Part shown: positions 14,387 to 22,491 of the stretch, piece by piece
How positions within the stretch are numbered: position 1 is the first letter of the stretch
Layout: each line of letters opens with the position of its first letter
Source of the DNA: Candidatus Poribacteria bacterium
GTDB taxonomy: Bacteria > Poribacteria > WGA-4E > WGA-3G
Assembly: GCA_022820835.1 (NCBI GenBank)
Contig: JAJEET010000027.1
Coordinates: 1-32,768, forward strand
Reading direction: 5' to 3'
DNA: 32,768 nucleotides
The notes under the pieces: model-generated
The model's input: only the letters and a program-made list of their open reading frames with translations
Database searches by the model: none
What the model was told of the DNA's origin: nothing
Made by a program: the position numbers and the translations under genes

Positions 14387-16654
14387 ATGTTAAGCACTTG
14401 TGCTTGTTCGCACAGGTCTCCCATGGTGAGGACGCTTAAAAAGTGTCCTCACCTATTGGTGTTCGTATTTGGAATAGTAGGATGCCTGTTCTGCTATCTC
14501 AAGGATGTCCAAAGTGCTTCGGACACAACGCAGTCTTTGGAAGGAGAAGTTACTGAAGAACGGAGTCATACTCGCCTGAGTGGCGTTAGCGTCCAGATTA
14601 AGGGCCTTGAGAGAAGCGTGAGGACCGATTCAAATGGTCGGTTTAAGTTTGACGCAGTGCCAGAAGGGCAACAGACGCTTCAGTTCCTGAAGGGCGGTTA
14701 TCAGCGGTTTGAACTGGTTGTTAATGTCAATGCCGCCACGCCTTATCTCAAGATTGAAATGGAAACGTTGTCGTTTCAACTGCAAACTATCAGGGTATAC
14801 GGTTCAAATCGCACGCTTTCACAGTTTGAGGAGACCACTGACTTAGCACTCAGTGAAGTTGAACTCCAAAGACGGGTTGGTATGACCTTGGCAAACGCCC
14901 TTGCAGATGAGACAGGTATCTCGCAACGGACGATGGGGCGTGCGGTCGCGCGGCCTGTGATTCGCGGACTCGGTGGAGACAGACTCCTTATCCTCGAAAA
15001 CGGTGAACGCACAGGCGACAAATCCGCGTCCAGTGCCGATCATGCCGTTTCTATTGATCCAACAACTGCGGAGGGTGTTGAAATCACGCGGGGACCCGCA
15101 TCGCTCATCTACGGATCGAGTACGTTGGGCGGTGTTATTAACGTCAAAAGCAACAATATTCCGCAAGTTCTGCCGAAACGACTGGACATGTATCTAACGT
15201 TCCAAGGCGAATCTGTAAACTCAGGTTTGACGGGAACAACGGGTTTAACCGTTCCAATTGGTGATTTCGCGGGCAATTTAGAATGGAATCGTCGGTTCGC
15301 CTCTGATACGCAAACCCCAATAGGTGTACTCGAAAACACTGCCCTTTCAAACGTCAATTTTTCAGGCGGTGCTGCGCTGATTAAGCCGTGGGGCTTCATC
15401 GGTGCTTCTGGAAGCAGTTATCGTTCAGATTACGGTATCCCCGGTTCCCCCGAAGGGCATCTGAGTGGGGTTAACATCGCACTTGACAAGCAACGCTATG
15501 AAGGACAGATCGAATACCGCTTCAATACAAGGCTGCTTGAAAAGGTAAAACTCCAGACTGCCTATACGCGTTATCAGCATCAAGAGTTGGAGTCCAACGG
15601 AGCACTCGGTGTGGAATTCGGTCTACTCACCTACAACGCCTCAGCGATGGCTTACGTGTTAGAAAATGCGATTGCAGGGGTCTCGGGCGAGTACCGAGAC
15701 CATGCAACAGGTGGATTTTACTGGACACCGCACACCCGTGAATTTGCAGTTGCTGGTTTCTATCTAAACCAATATAATTTTGACAAACTCACCCTACAAG
15801 GGGCTATCCGCTATGACATTAGACGGTCAGAGCCGTTTAGACCTGGGGCAGTTATTCGAGCTGGAACCGTCCAACGCCGCGACTTTAAGGGCATGTCAGG
15901 GGCTACCGCTGCAATTTACCGCTGGACAGATAAATTGAACATCGGAACTAACTTGATGAAGACGTTCCGCGCACCGGGTATAGAAGAACTTTTCAGCGAT
16001 GGACCGCACTTAGCTGTCTATTCCTATGAGATAGGGAACGCCGAGCTGGAACCTGAGACCGGATATGGTGCTGAGTTCTTTGTCAGATACGCAACTGATA
16101 GGTTCAGGCTAAATTTGATCCTGTTCCGAAATCGTATATACAACTACCTCATTCCGACGAACACTGGTCTGAAGGAGTGGGGTAGCGGTGCAGCGGGATG
16201 GTTGTGGATTTACCAATACATGGGGCATCATGTTCTGATGAATGGAGTTGAGGTCCAGATTGGTGGTGAGGTGCTGCCGCAAGTCCGCATTGCTTTCGAT
16301 ATGAGCGGCGTCCGTGGGAGGCTTGAACCTACCAGAAGCCCCTTGGAACGTATTCCGCCCCTCAACGGCAAACTCGTGTTTAGTTACACACCCTCCGCGT
16401 TTCATTTTCACGTAACATCCCGTTTCTCAGCGGGCCAAACCCGTCTCGGCGAATTTGAGGAACCAACAGATGGCTATCTCGTCTATGATATTGGAGGTTA
16501 TCTCAATTTTTCGTGGTGGCAGCTTGAGAACATGGTCGTTTTCGAGGTTGAAAACCTCTTTGATACAACATATCGCGAACATCTGTCCCGGATCAAAGCA
16601 GTGATGCCGGAACCGGGACGGAATCTGAAGTTTTTGTATAAACTTAATTTTTAG
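14387..16654 (+). CDS. TonB-dependent outer-membrane receptor, probably for a metal
   Basis: This 755-residue protein has an N-terminal hydrophobic signal (HLLVFVFGIVGCLFC). A carboxypeptidase-regulatory-like beta domain follows (about 50-125: SLEGEVTEERSHTRLSGVSV, then FDAVPEGQQTLQFLKGGY). Next is a plug (about 150-250: ALADETGISQ, RPVIRGLGGDRLLILENGER, EITRGPASLIYGSSTLGGVI) and a 22-strand-type barrel ending in GRNLKFLYKLNF, with the aromatic C-terminus needed for outer-membrane insertion. It takes up ligands using TonB energy from the inner membrane; no TonB/ExbBD genes are nearby. Zinc, as in ZnuD-type receptors, is suggested by the flanking His-rich lipoprotein and MerC-like gene, but this is inference. 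Start: ATG 14387 follows AAGGGGGA; ATG 14423 is the alternative. Confidence 0.9.
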   Translation: MLSTCACSHRSPMVRTLKKCPHLLVFVFGIVGCLFCYLKDVQSASDTTQSLEGEVTEERSHTRLSGVSVQIKGLERSVRTDSNGRFKFDAVPEGQQTLQFLKGGYQRFELVVNVNAATPYLKIEMETLSFQLQTIRVYGSNRTLSQFEETTDLALSEVELQRRVGMTLANALADETGISQRTMGRAVARPVIRGLGGDRLLILENGERTGDKSASSADHAVSIDPTTAEGVEITRGPASLIYGSSTLGGVINVKSNNIPQVLPKRLDMYLTFQGESVNSGLTGTTGLTVPIGDFAGNLEWNRRFASDTQTPIGVLENTALSNVNFSGGAALIKPWGFIGASGSSYRSDYGIPGSPEGHLSGVNIALDKQRYEGQIEYRFNTRLLEKVKLQTAYTRYQHQELESNGALGVEFGLLTYNASAMAYVLENAIAGVSGEYRDHATGGFYWTPHTREFAVAGFYLNQYNFDKLTLQGAIRYDIRRSEPFRPGAVIRAGTVQRRDFKGMSGATAAIYRWTDKLNIGTNLMKTFRAPGIEELFSDGPHLAVYSYEIGNAELEPETGYGAEFFVRYATDRFRLNLILFRNRIYNYLIPTNTGLKEWGSGAAGWLWIYQYMGHHVLMNGVEVQIGGEVLPQVRIAFDMSGVRGRLEPTRSPLERIPPLNGKLVFSYTPSAFHFHVTSRFSAGQTRLGEFEEPTDGYLVYDIGGYLNFSWWQLENMVVFEVENLFDTTYREHLSRIKAVMPEPGRNLKFLYKLNF

Positions 16655-16673
16655 CAAATTTAAGGAGATAAAA

Positions 16674-17075
16674 TTGAAAAGGTATTTTAATCAAGAATTA
16701 GTGGATACGACAGGCGCGTGTCTCTCTGTGGCGTGCGCGATCCATTGCCTTGCGATGCCGCTTTTAGTCGCGGTGTTGCCGCTAATAGGATTGAGTTTTC
16801 TCGTCAGTGAGCGCGCCGAAGTTGTTCTGATCATCACGGCAGCAGTACTTGCAACTGGAAGTTTAGTGTGGGGGGTTCGGCACCACCGGAGTTGGCGGGT
16901 GTTTTTGATACTTGTGGTGGCATTGGCATTTATCGCCACGGGTCGAACAGCAGTTGAAGGCACCTTTGAAGTTGTTTTCCACAGTGTCGGCGGCATTTTA
17001 CTCGCCTCCGCGCACCTCGTGAATCGGCATCTTTGTAAAACTTGTCCAGCGTGCGAGCACGAAGGTGTAAATTAA
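16674..17075 (+). CDS. MerC-like small inner-membrane protein
   Basis: This 133-residue protein is predicted to have four membrane helices. The first holds the MerC-type Cys pair (CLSVACAIHCLAMPLLVAVL); then LVLIITAAVLATGSLVW-like and VFLILVVALAFIATG segments and a late VVFHSVGGILLAS helix follow. It ends in a Cys-rich tail (HLCKTCPACEHE). MerC proteins carry Hg2+ or other soft metals across the inner membrane. Relatives next to TonB receptors are thought to act in zinc or copper handling. TTG (16674) is the start, 6 bp after AAGGAG (16662-16667); no ATG is available nearby. It starts 19 bp after the TonB receptor ends, so it is the last gene of that operon, followed by a strong palindrome. 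Confidence 0.82.
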   Translation: MKRYFNQELVDTTGACLSVACAIHCLAMPLLVAVLPLIGLSFLVSERAEVVLIITAAVLATGSLVWGVRHHRSWRVFLILVVALAFIATGRTAVEGTFEVVFHSVGGILLASAHLVNRHLCKTCPACEHEGVN

Positions 17076-17082
17076 CAGAAAT

Positions 17083-17105
17083 AGGCGCGGTTTGAAACCG
17101 CGCCT
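17083..17105. terminator. Bidirectional palindrome between convergent genes
   Basis: A perfect 11-bp inverted repeat AGGCGCGGTTT/AAACCGCGCCT about a single G separates the MerC-like gene from the convergent LamG gene. It shares the GGCG-N-GGTTT form of the other palindromes in the window. Confidence 0.65.
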
Positions 17106-17111
17106 TCAATA

Positions 17112-17903
17112 TCAGTATGTCGCTTTGATAGCACCCCATACGGTCGTCAACTTTCCAGAAGCATTAACTGAAGACGGTTGCAGTTCCGACTGTTTCAGTT
17201 CCTCGGCGGTCAACGGACGATTCCACACCTTCACCTCATCAATCAACCCTTTGTAAAATCGGTTCAGATGCTCTCCTACCCAAATTGACTGTCCACTGTT
17301 GATGTCTTTTGTATTGTCATCAACTTCATCAATCAATTCACCGTCCACGTAGAGTCGTATCTTTTTTGCTTTCTGGTCTCGGACACCCGCGAGCACATGC
17401 CATTTATCATCGTTCAGAAAATCCGGAGACCTTATCCCAGCACTACTTGCCCGCCCTACATCGCGGACACTAAACCCCATCTTGCCTCGAGCCGCTGGGT
17501 CGTCGCCGCTAACGGAGAGTATCCAAACCGCATCAGTGGCTGGACGATAGTTCCCGACGATCCCATCGTTCTGTGGCGGCTCATCGTCTGTTTTTACCCA
17601 GACCTGGACTGTTAATGAATCACCCGTGGAAAAGGTAATCGAATCTTCCAGTGGTATTTCAACAAAGTCATCTGTGCCATCCAACTCCAACGCTTCGCCG
17701 TGTTGCCCGGCGACCACCTTTGCACCACCGTTAATGATCCCATCATTGCCTTCCGGCGACTGATCCTTTACGGTATCGCCTTGAATGGTGCTTTCATCAA
17801 AACTCAGATGCAGCACTAACCCTTCCGGTGGATTGGCTTGACTATACGGCAGAAAACCGATGAGCATCCCGATCACCGCGAAAATCACAAGAACCCTTTT
17901 CAT
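17112..17903 (-). CDS. Secreted LamG/concanavalin A-like lectin domain protein
   Basis: This 263-residue exported protein has a signal peptide (MKRVLVIFAVIGMLIGFLPY, cleaved near SQA-NP) and a single LamG/laminin-G-3 jelly-roll domain over nearly the whole mature chain. Landmarks are LVLHLSFDES, VKDQSPEGNDGII, ALELDGTDDFVEIP, LTVQVWVKTDD, KWHVLAGVRD, IRLYVDGELIDEVDD and YKGLIDEVKVWNRPLTAEEL. These domains bind carbohydrate or matrix components and are numerous in Poribacteria and Planctomycetes; no enzyme motif is present. AAGGAG lies 7 bp before ATG (17903). It ends with an ordinary TGA (17112-17114), evidence that TGA is a real stop in this genome. A 10-bp inverted repeat lies just upstream. 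Confidence 0.87.
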   Translation of the reverse strand: MKRVLVIFAVIGMLIGFLPYSQANPPEGLVLHLSFDESTIQGDTVKDQSPEGNDGIINGGAKVVAGQHGEALELDGTDDFVEIPLEDSITFSTGDSLTVQVWVKTDDEPPQNDGIVGNYRPATDAVWILSVSGDDPAARGKMGFSVRDVGRASSAGIRSPDFLNDDKWHVLAGVRDQKAKKIRLYVDGELIDEVDDNTKDINSGQSIWVGEHLNRFYKGLIDEVKVWNRPLTAEELKQSELQPSSVNASGKLTTVWGAIKATY

Positions 17904-17923
17904 GATAAACTCCTTTTAGGCAA

Positions 17924-17952
17924 TTAGCCAAAAACAAGACGGTTTTGGCTAA
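17924..17952. repeat. Perfect 10-bp inverted repeat upstream of the LamG gene
   Basis: TTAGCCAAAA (17924-17933) and TTTTGGCTAA (17943-17952) flank a 9-nt spacer, 20 bp upstream of the LamG start. It is placed to be an operator or a 5' leader hairpin of that gene. The rest of 17953-18149 shows no gene or clear motif. Confidence 0.5.
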
Positions 17953-18149
17953 ATAGTGGTTTCGGAACTAACGAAAAGACGCTTCTTAACTCTGTACCAC
18001 CACATCAATTGCCAAAATGATAGCAGATTTGACAAAAACTGTCCAGAACCATTTAGTTTTTGGGTGTGTAAATATTCTGTCAAAAGTTTGCGTTGGAAGA
18101 ATGGAAGTTTGATGGGATTGTCAATATCAGGGTTTTCAGTAATTTTCAC

Positions 18150-18178
18150 TTGCAATCCATTGTGAATTTGTATATAAT
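18150..18178 (+). promoter_or_regulatory. Promoter of the restriction-modification gene
   Basis: TTGCAA (18150-18155) and TATAAT (18173-18178) are spaced by 17 bp. The expected start is near 18185, about 33 nt before ATG 18218. Confidence 0.65.
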
Positions 18179-18217
18179 ACTTCACATAAATTGATGAATT
18201 AGGGAGCTGACCCAAGG

Positions 18218-21200
18218 ATGCGAGACATCAAACCGACGCACAAACCGATAAAAACCTTCTACGCAGAACTTAGACAATACGAGCACCTCGGCGCGACAAA
18301 TGAAACCGAAATCCGACTTGCCTTCGCAACACTTTTCCAACACTACGCCCGTCAAAACAATCTAACGCTCATCTGTGAAAAATCGCTCCGAACACCGAAA
18401 AATACCACAATTTACGTGGATGGTATGCTGACGGATAACGCCTTCGGCTTGCCGCGCGGTTATTGGGAAGCGAAAGACCTCCACGATAATCTCGCGACAG
18501 CTGTTAGACAGAAATTCGACGCAGGCTATCCGCAGGAGAATATACTTTTCACCACGCAAGCACGCGCCATCCTCTATCAAGATGGTCAAGAGGTCATGGA
18601 TATCGGTATCGTTGATCCAGAGGCGTTTATTCGGGTGCTTCACGCTTTCTTCGGTTACGAACAAGCAGACGTTGCGAACTGGGAACGCGCCGCTGTTGAA
18701 TTCAAGGACAAAGTGCCAGCGCTCGGTGAACGTGCCGCAGCTTTGATCCAAAACGAGGAGGCTACCAACGCTCGGTTTCAAGAGGCGTTCGCGGACTTCT
18801 ATCGCCACTGCCAAGAAGCGATTAATCCGAATCTCTCAAAGTCTGCTGTCGAGGAGATGCTCATCCAACATCTCTTAACGGAACGGATTTTCCGCACCGT
18901 TTTTGACAATCCCGATTTCACGCGCCGAAATATTATCGCACGCGAAATTGAAAATGTGATTGACGCGCTCACATGGCAGGCTTATAACCGTTCCGAGTTC
19001 CTCCGCGAACTCAATCCTTTTTACGGTGCGATTGAACGCGCCGCTGCAACCTTTATCGACTTCTCACAGAAACAACATTTCCTCAATACTGTCTACGAGC
19101 AGTTTTTTCAAGGTTTCTCCGTAAAGGTCGCGGATACACACGGCATCGTCTATACACCCCAACCGATCGTTAATTTCATGGTGAAAAGCGTCTCACATCT
19201 ATTGACAACCGAGTTTGGACGTTCACTCTCAGATACAGGCGTTCACATCATCGATCCCTTTGTCGGCACCGGGAACTTCATCGTGCGGCTTGTCCAAGCA
19301 ATTGATAAAACCGCACTCAAGGCGAAATACAGCGATGAACTCCACTGCAATGAGGTGTTGCTGATGCCTTACTACATCGCCAGCATGAATATTGAGCATG
19401 AGTTTTATGTCGCCGCAAACCAGTATCAGCCTTTCGATAACCTCTGCCTCGTGGATACGTTTGACCTGACAACCGAGCGTCAACTCTCCCTGTTCGTGCC
19501 AGAGAACACGCGGCGGGTCGAAAAACAGAAGCAGACGGAGATGTTCGTGGTTATCGGAAATCCCCCTTACAACGCTCGGCAGATGGATGAGAACGATGCC
19601 AACAAGAACCGTAAGTACCCCGAATTAGACAAACAGATTCAGGAGACTTATGCCGAAGCCTCTACTGCAACGAACAAAACCGCCCTCTATGATCCCTACG
19701 TCAAAGCAATCCACTGGGCATTAAATAGAATTGAAACAGATGGGATCGTAGCATTTGTGACAAATCACAACTTTATTGATGGTCAGGCGTTCGATGGGAT
19801 GCGGAAACATCTCTCCGATGCGTGTGATAAGATCTATCTGCTGGATCTGGGCGGCAATATCCGTAAAGGGCACACCGGGGATGCCAATGTCTTCAACATT
19901 CAGGTGGGAGTGAGCATTAACCTGTTCGTGAAAAAGCGTCAACACCCATCGAGACCTGCCGATATTTTTTATAACGATGAGACTGCGGAGATGCCGAAAG
20001 AGGCGACGTTTGATTTTCTGGACAAGTGCGAACACATCGGCAATGTCAACTGGGATTCTATTCAACCCGACGCACGCTATACCTGGCTCACCGAAGGACT
20101 ACGCGAAGATTTTGAGACGTTTCTACCAATAGGGAGTAAACAAGCAAAATCAGAAAAAGGTGAGGTTTCGGATGTGATTTTCCACCAATTCAGTAGCGGA
20201 GTGAAGACAAATCGCGATGCATGGGCAATCAACTTTGACCGAGATACACTGGCGATAAACGTCCAACGAATGATGGAATTCTATAATGCACAAGTATTTG
20301 AGTGGCAAAGTATAGTGGACAAATCAAGTATAAATGTTGATGATTTTGTGACGTATGACAATAGAAAAATTAACTGGAGTCGCGACTTAAAAGCAAAATT
20401 ACGAGGCGGCAGAATCGCTGAATACGACGAACACAAAGTGCGGACTGTGCTCTACCGTCCATTCACGAAAAGAAACATTTTCTTTGATAGACTCTTCAAT
20501 GATGTTGTATATGTGTTCCCATCCATCTTTCCTACACCTAACACAGAGACGGAAAATCGTATAATTTGTGTCAATATGCCACAAGAAAAACCGTTTACCT
20601 GCCTTATGACTAACTGCATTCTCGAGCAGGTTGCGACCGGTGGTTTTGGATCACCTACACAATGTTTTCCGTTCTACATTTATAATGGAGATGGCACAAA
20701 CCGACGGGAAAACATCACAGATTGGGTATTGGCACAATTCCAAGAGCATTACAGCGACGCGAACATCACCAAATGGGACATTTTCCACTATACGTACGCG
20801 CTCCTGCATCATCCCGCGTACCGCGAGCACTATCAGGCGAACCTTAAGCGAGATTTGCCCCATATTCCTTATGCACCCAAATTTTGGGAATTCGTTGAGG
20901 CAGGAAAACGATTAGCAGACATCCACATCCACTATGAAGACCAACCCCAGTATAAGTTAGACCTGATTGAAACACCGGATACGCCCTTGGATTGGCGTGT
21001 AGCACAGATGAAATTCTCCAAAGACAAAACACAGCTAAAATACAACGATTTCCTCACATTGGCAGGTATCCCTGCCGAGGCGTTCCAGTATCGGTTAGGA
21101 AATCGTTCAGCATTGGAGTGGGTGGTGGACCAGTATCGCGTAAAAACGGATAGACGGAGCGGTATTGAAAACGATCCAAATCGCGCAGATGATGAAACCT

Positions 21201-21298
21201 ACATCGTAGATCTGATTCGGAAGGTCATCAGTGTCAGTTTAGAGACGGTGGAGATTGTTGAGCAGTTGTCGGGGTTGGATATCGGTGGGGAAGCGTAA
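18218..21298 (+). CDS. Single-chain type IIG-like restriction-modification enzyme
   Basis: This 1026-residue fused nuclease-methyltransferase has an N-terminal PD-(D/E)XK-like domain, with acidic residues at D68/D73 and E84-A-K86 (GYWEAKDL). A helical connector spans about 120-300. The gamma-class N6-adenine methyltransferase has the AdoMet motif DPFVGTGNF (about 346-354) and the catalytic NPPY (about 448-451, VVIGNPPYNA). The C-terminal 500 residues would hold the target-recognition part (VLYRPFTKRNIFFD, then GDGTNRRENITDWVLAQF). No DEAD-box or Walker helicase motifs are visible, so this is not a full type ISP enzyme. The short ATG start follows GGGAG by 10 bp and its own promoter. One protein would both modify and cut DNA. 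Its 3' end is duplicated 650 bp downstream. Confidence 0.88.
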   Translation: MRDIKPTHKPIKTFYAELRQYEHLGATNETEIRLAFATLFQHYARQNNLTLICEKSLRTPKNTTIYVDGMLTDNAFGLPRGYWEAKDLHDNLATAVRQKFDAGYPQENILFTTQARAILYQDGQEVMDIGIVDPEAFIRVLHAFFGYEQADVANWERAAVEFKDKVPALGERAAALIQNEEATNARFQEAFADFYRHCQEAINPNLSKSAVEEMLIQHLLTERIFRTVFDNPDFTRRNIIAREIENVIDALTWQAYNRSEFLRELNPFYGAIERAAATFIDFSQKQHFLNTVYEQFFQGFSVKVADTHGIVYTPQPIVNFMVKSVSHLLTTEFGRSLSDTGVHIIDPFVGTGNFIVRLVQAIDKTALKAKYSDELHCNEVLLMPYYIASMNIEHEFYVAANQYQPFDNLCLVDTFDLTTERQLSLFVPENTRRVEKQKQTEMFVVIGNPPYNARQMDENDANKNRKYPELDKQIQETYAEASTATNKTALYDPYVKAIHWALNRIETDGIVAFVTNHNFIDGQAFDGMRKHLSDACDKIYLLDLGGNIRKGHTGDANVFNIQVGVSINLFVKKRQHPSRPADIFYNDETAEMPKEATFDFLDKCEHIGNVNWDSIQPDARYTWLTEGLREDFETFLPIGSKQAKSEKGEVSDVIFHQFSSGVKTNRDAWAINFDRDTLAINVQRMMEFYNAQVFEWQSIVDKSSINVDDFVTYDNRKINWSRDLKAKLRGGRIAEYDEHKVRTVLYRPFTKRNIFFDRLFNDVVYVFPSIFPTPNTETENRIICVNMPQEKPFTCLMTNCILEQVATGGFGSPTQCFPFYIYNGDGTNRRENITDWVLAQFQEHYSDANITKWDIFHYTYALLHHPAYREHYQANLKRDLPHIPYAPKFWEFVEAGKRLADIHIHYEDQPQYKLDLIETPDTPLDWRVAQMKFSKDKTQLKYNDFLTLAGIPAEAFQYRLGNRSALEWVVDQYRVKTDRRSGIENDPNRADDETYIVDLIRKVISVSLETVEIVEQLSGLDIGGEA

Positions 21299-21480
21299 CC
21301 CAAAAAAATAATTTGACATCCCAAATTAAACACGTTAACATATATACAAGTTATCATACATAATGTATCAAACACGTTCTGAAAAAACACGATCTGTCCG
21401 CAGTCGAAATTAACAAACGTTGATCCATAAATCAGCTTAGGTGTCAATTTTAGAAACAACAACCGTTTCAAACCCAGGGC

Positions 21481-21583
21481 CGGTAGATTCGGTTTTGCGG
21501 CGTACTCGCCTGCCCCCCTGATAAGGGGGGATAAAGGGGGGTTGCGACCTGCATTCCAACCGAACCGGATCCTACGCGAAAAC
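21481..21583. repeat. Dispersed-repeat-like element with a C6/G6 hairpin
   Basis: CCCCCC (21513-21518) and GGGGGG (21525-21530) form a hairpin, followed by another G-run. They are flanked by TTCGGTT/AACCGAA inverted ends (21488-21494, 21558-21564). No coding frame is convincing. The surrounding 21299-21480 holds only a promoter-like TTGACA-17-TAACAT (21313-21341) with no gene after it. Confidence 0.5.
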
Positions 21584-21608
21584 CTTGAAAACTTCATAAC
21601 CCTCTTCA

Positions 21609-21683
21609 GTCCTGTAAGGACGGTATGTTTATAGCAGCGTTATCAGACAAGAACCTAAGCCCTGTAAGGGCGATATGTTTATA
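21609..21683. repeat. Pair of 25-bp hairpin repeats, 50-bp period
   Basis: Copies at 21609-21633 and 21659-21683 share the form G(T/C)CCTGTAAGG(A/G)C followed by G(G/A)TATGTTTATA. Each begins with a 5-bp stem around GTA. The two copies differ at a stem position and its partner together (T-A in one, C-G in the other), so pairing is kept. Only two units exist. No gene is seen from 21684 to 21944. Confidence 0.6.
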
Positions 21684-21944
21684 ATCATTATTCTGGCGCA
21701 CCCCGAATCTGAACCGACAGCCCCTAACCCGTCGGAGAAAAAAATATAACGCAAATTTTTGCGTACAAAAAAAATTAAAGTGCCTTTATGACGAATGCAT
21801 AGCGAGTAAGCAAAAATCAAAACCCATGTAGCTCTGAAGCAAAAAGAAAAGGACACACATTTAGGTATCCCCAAGACCGCCTGAAAATCGTCCAAACGAT
21901 AGAAGGTAGAATCTCGCCATGCCATTAAGCGGATCGGCATCCCA

Positions 21945-22073
21945 AACGATCTGAACCACGCAGACGATGAGACATATATTGCATATATGATCCGGAAGGT
22001 CATCAGTGTCAGTTTGGAGACGGTGGAGATTGTTGAGAGGTTGTCGGGGTTGGATATCGGTAGGGAGGTGTAG
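21945..22073 (+). pseudogene. Duplicated 3' end of the type IIG enzyme gene
   Basis: This 129-bp stretch aligns without gaps to the last 129 bp of the restriction-modification gene (21170-21298). By my count 109 of 129 bases and 34 of 42 residues match, and it ends in TAG. Upstream of it the similarity stops and frames are closed, so only the C-terminal tail remains. This is either a remnant of a second, related enzyme or of a tandem duplication. It lies directly before the toxin-antitoxin cassettes. Confidence 0.85.
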
Positions 22074-22091
22074 CGTTTCCCTTTCTTATTT

Positions 22092-22120
22092 TTGATTATT
22101 AATTTTTTCTATGGTATAAT
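22092..22120 (+). promoter_or_regulatory. Promoter of toxin-antitoxin cassette 1
   Basis: TTGATT (22092-22097) and TATAAT (22115-22120) are spaced by 17 bp. The transcript would begin near 22127, about 55 nt before the HigB-like start. No inverted-repeat operator was seen around it, which fits the absence of a DNA-binding antitoxin domain. Confidence 0.6.
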
Positions 22121-22182
22121 AACTGGAACGGACAATCTTGATGTAACTGAATCGAGGAGCAGACATTTCCTGAAAACATCTA

Positions 22183-22488
22183 ATGGAGATTACTGGACGA
22201 AGAAAACTGGACAAATTTGCACAGAGACATTCGACTGCCAGAAGTGCTCTTCAGCGGTGGTATACATTGATGGAGGAAGGAACTTTTACGTCTTTTGTCG
22301 ATTTGCGTGAAACGTTTCCTCAAGCAGACCCGGTGCCAATAAAGGCAGGCGAAAAAACAACCTTAACAGTCTTCAACATTGGTAGGAACGTGCGTCTCAT
22401 CGCATTTGTTGAATATGAAGATCAGGTAGTTTCTATTATGCGTGTGCTCACGCATGACGAGTATGATAGAGGTAAATGGAAGAGGTAA
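22183..22488 (+). CDS. HigB-family toxin (putative mRNA interferase), cassette 1
   Basis: This 101-residue protein matches the HigB_toxin pattern throughout: an N-terminal basic helix (GRRKLDKFAQRHSTARSALQ), RWYTLMEEGTFTSFVDLRET, FPQADP, the core strand TVFNIGRNVRLIAFV, VVSIMRVLTHDEYD and the terminal GKWKR. HigB toxins are ribosome-dependent or free RNases of the RelE fold that cut mRNA; the His near the C-terminus (THDEY) and basic residues are the usual active-site features. The core is one residue shorter than the common GGNKxRL form. In-frame TGA upstream of ATG 22183 fixes the start, although no close Shine-Dalgarno is seen. It ends 3 bp before the TPR gene, whose ribosome binding site lies inside its last codons, so the two are translationally linked. 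Confidence 0.85.
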   Translation: MEITGRRKLDKFAQRHSTARSALQRWYTLMEEGTFTSFVDLRETFPQADPVPIKAGEKTTLTVFNIGRNVRLIAFVEYEDQVVSIMRVLTHDEYDRGKWKR

Positions 22489-22491
22489 ATT

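Noticed and set aside
21609..21683. CRISPR array
   Set aside because: Only two repeat copies with a 25-bp gap and a changed stem; no cas genes nearby.
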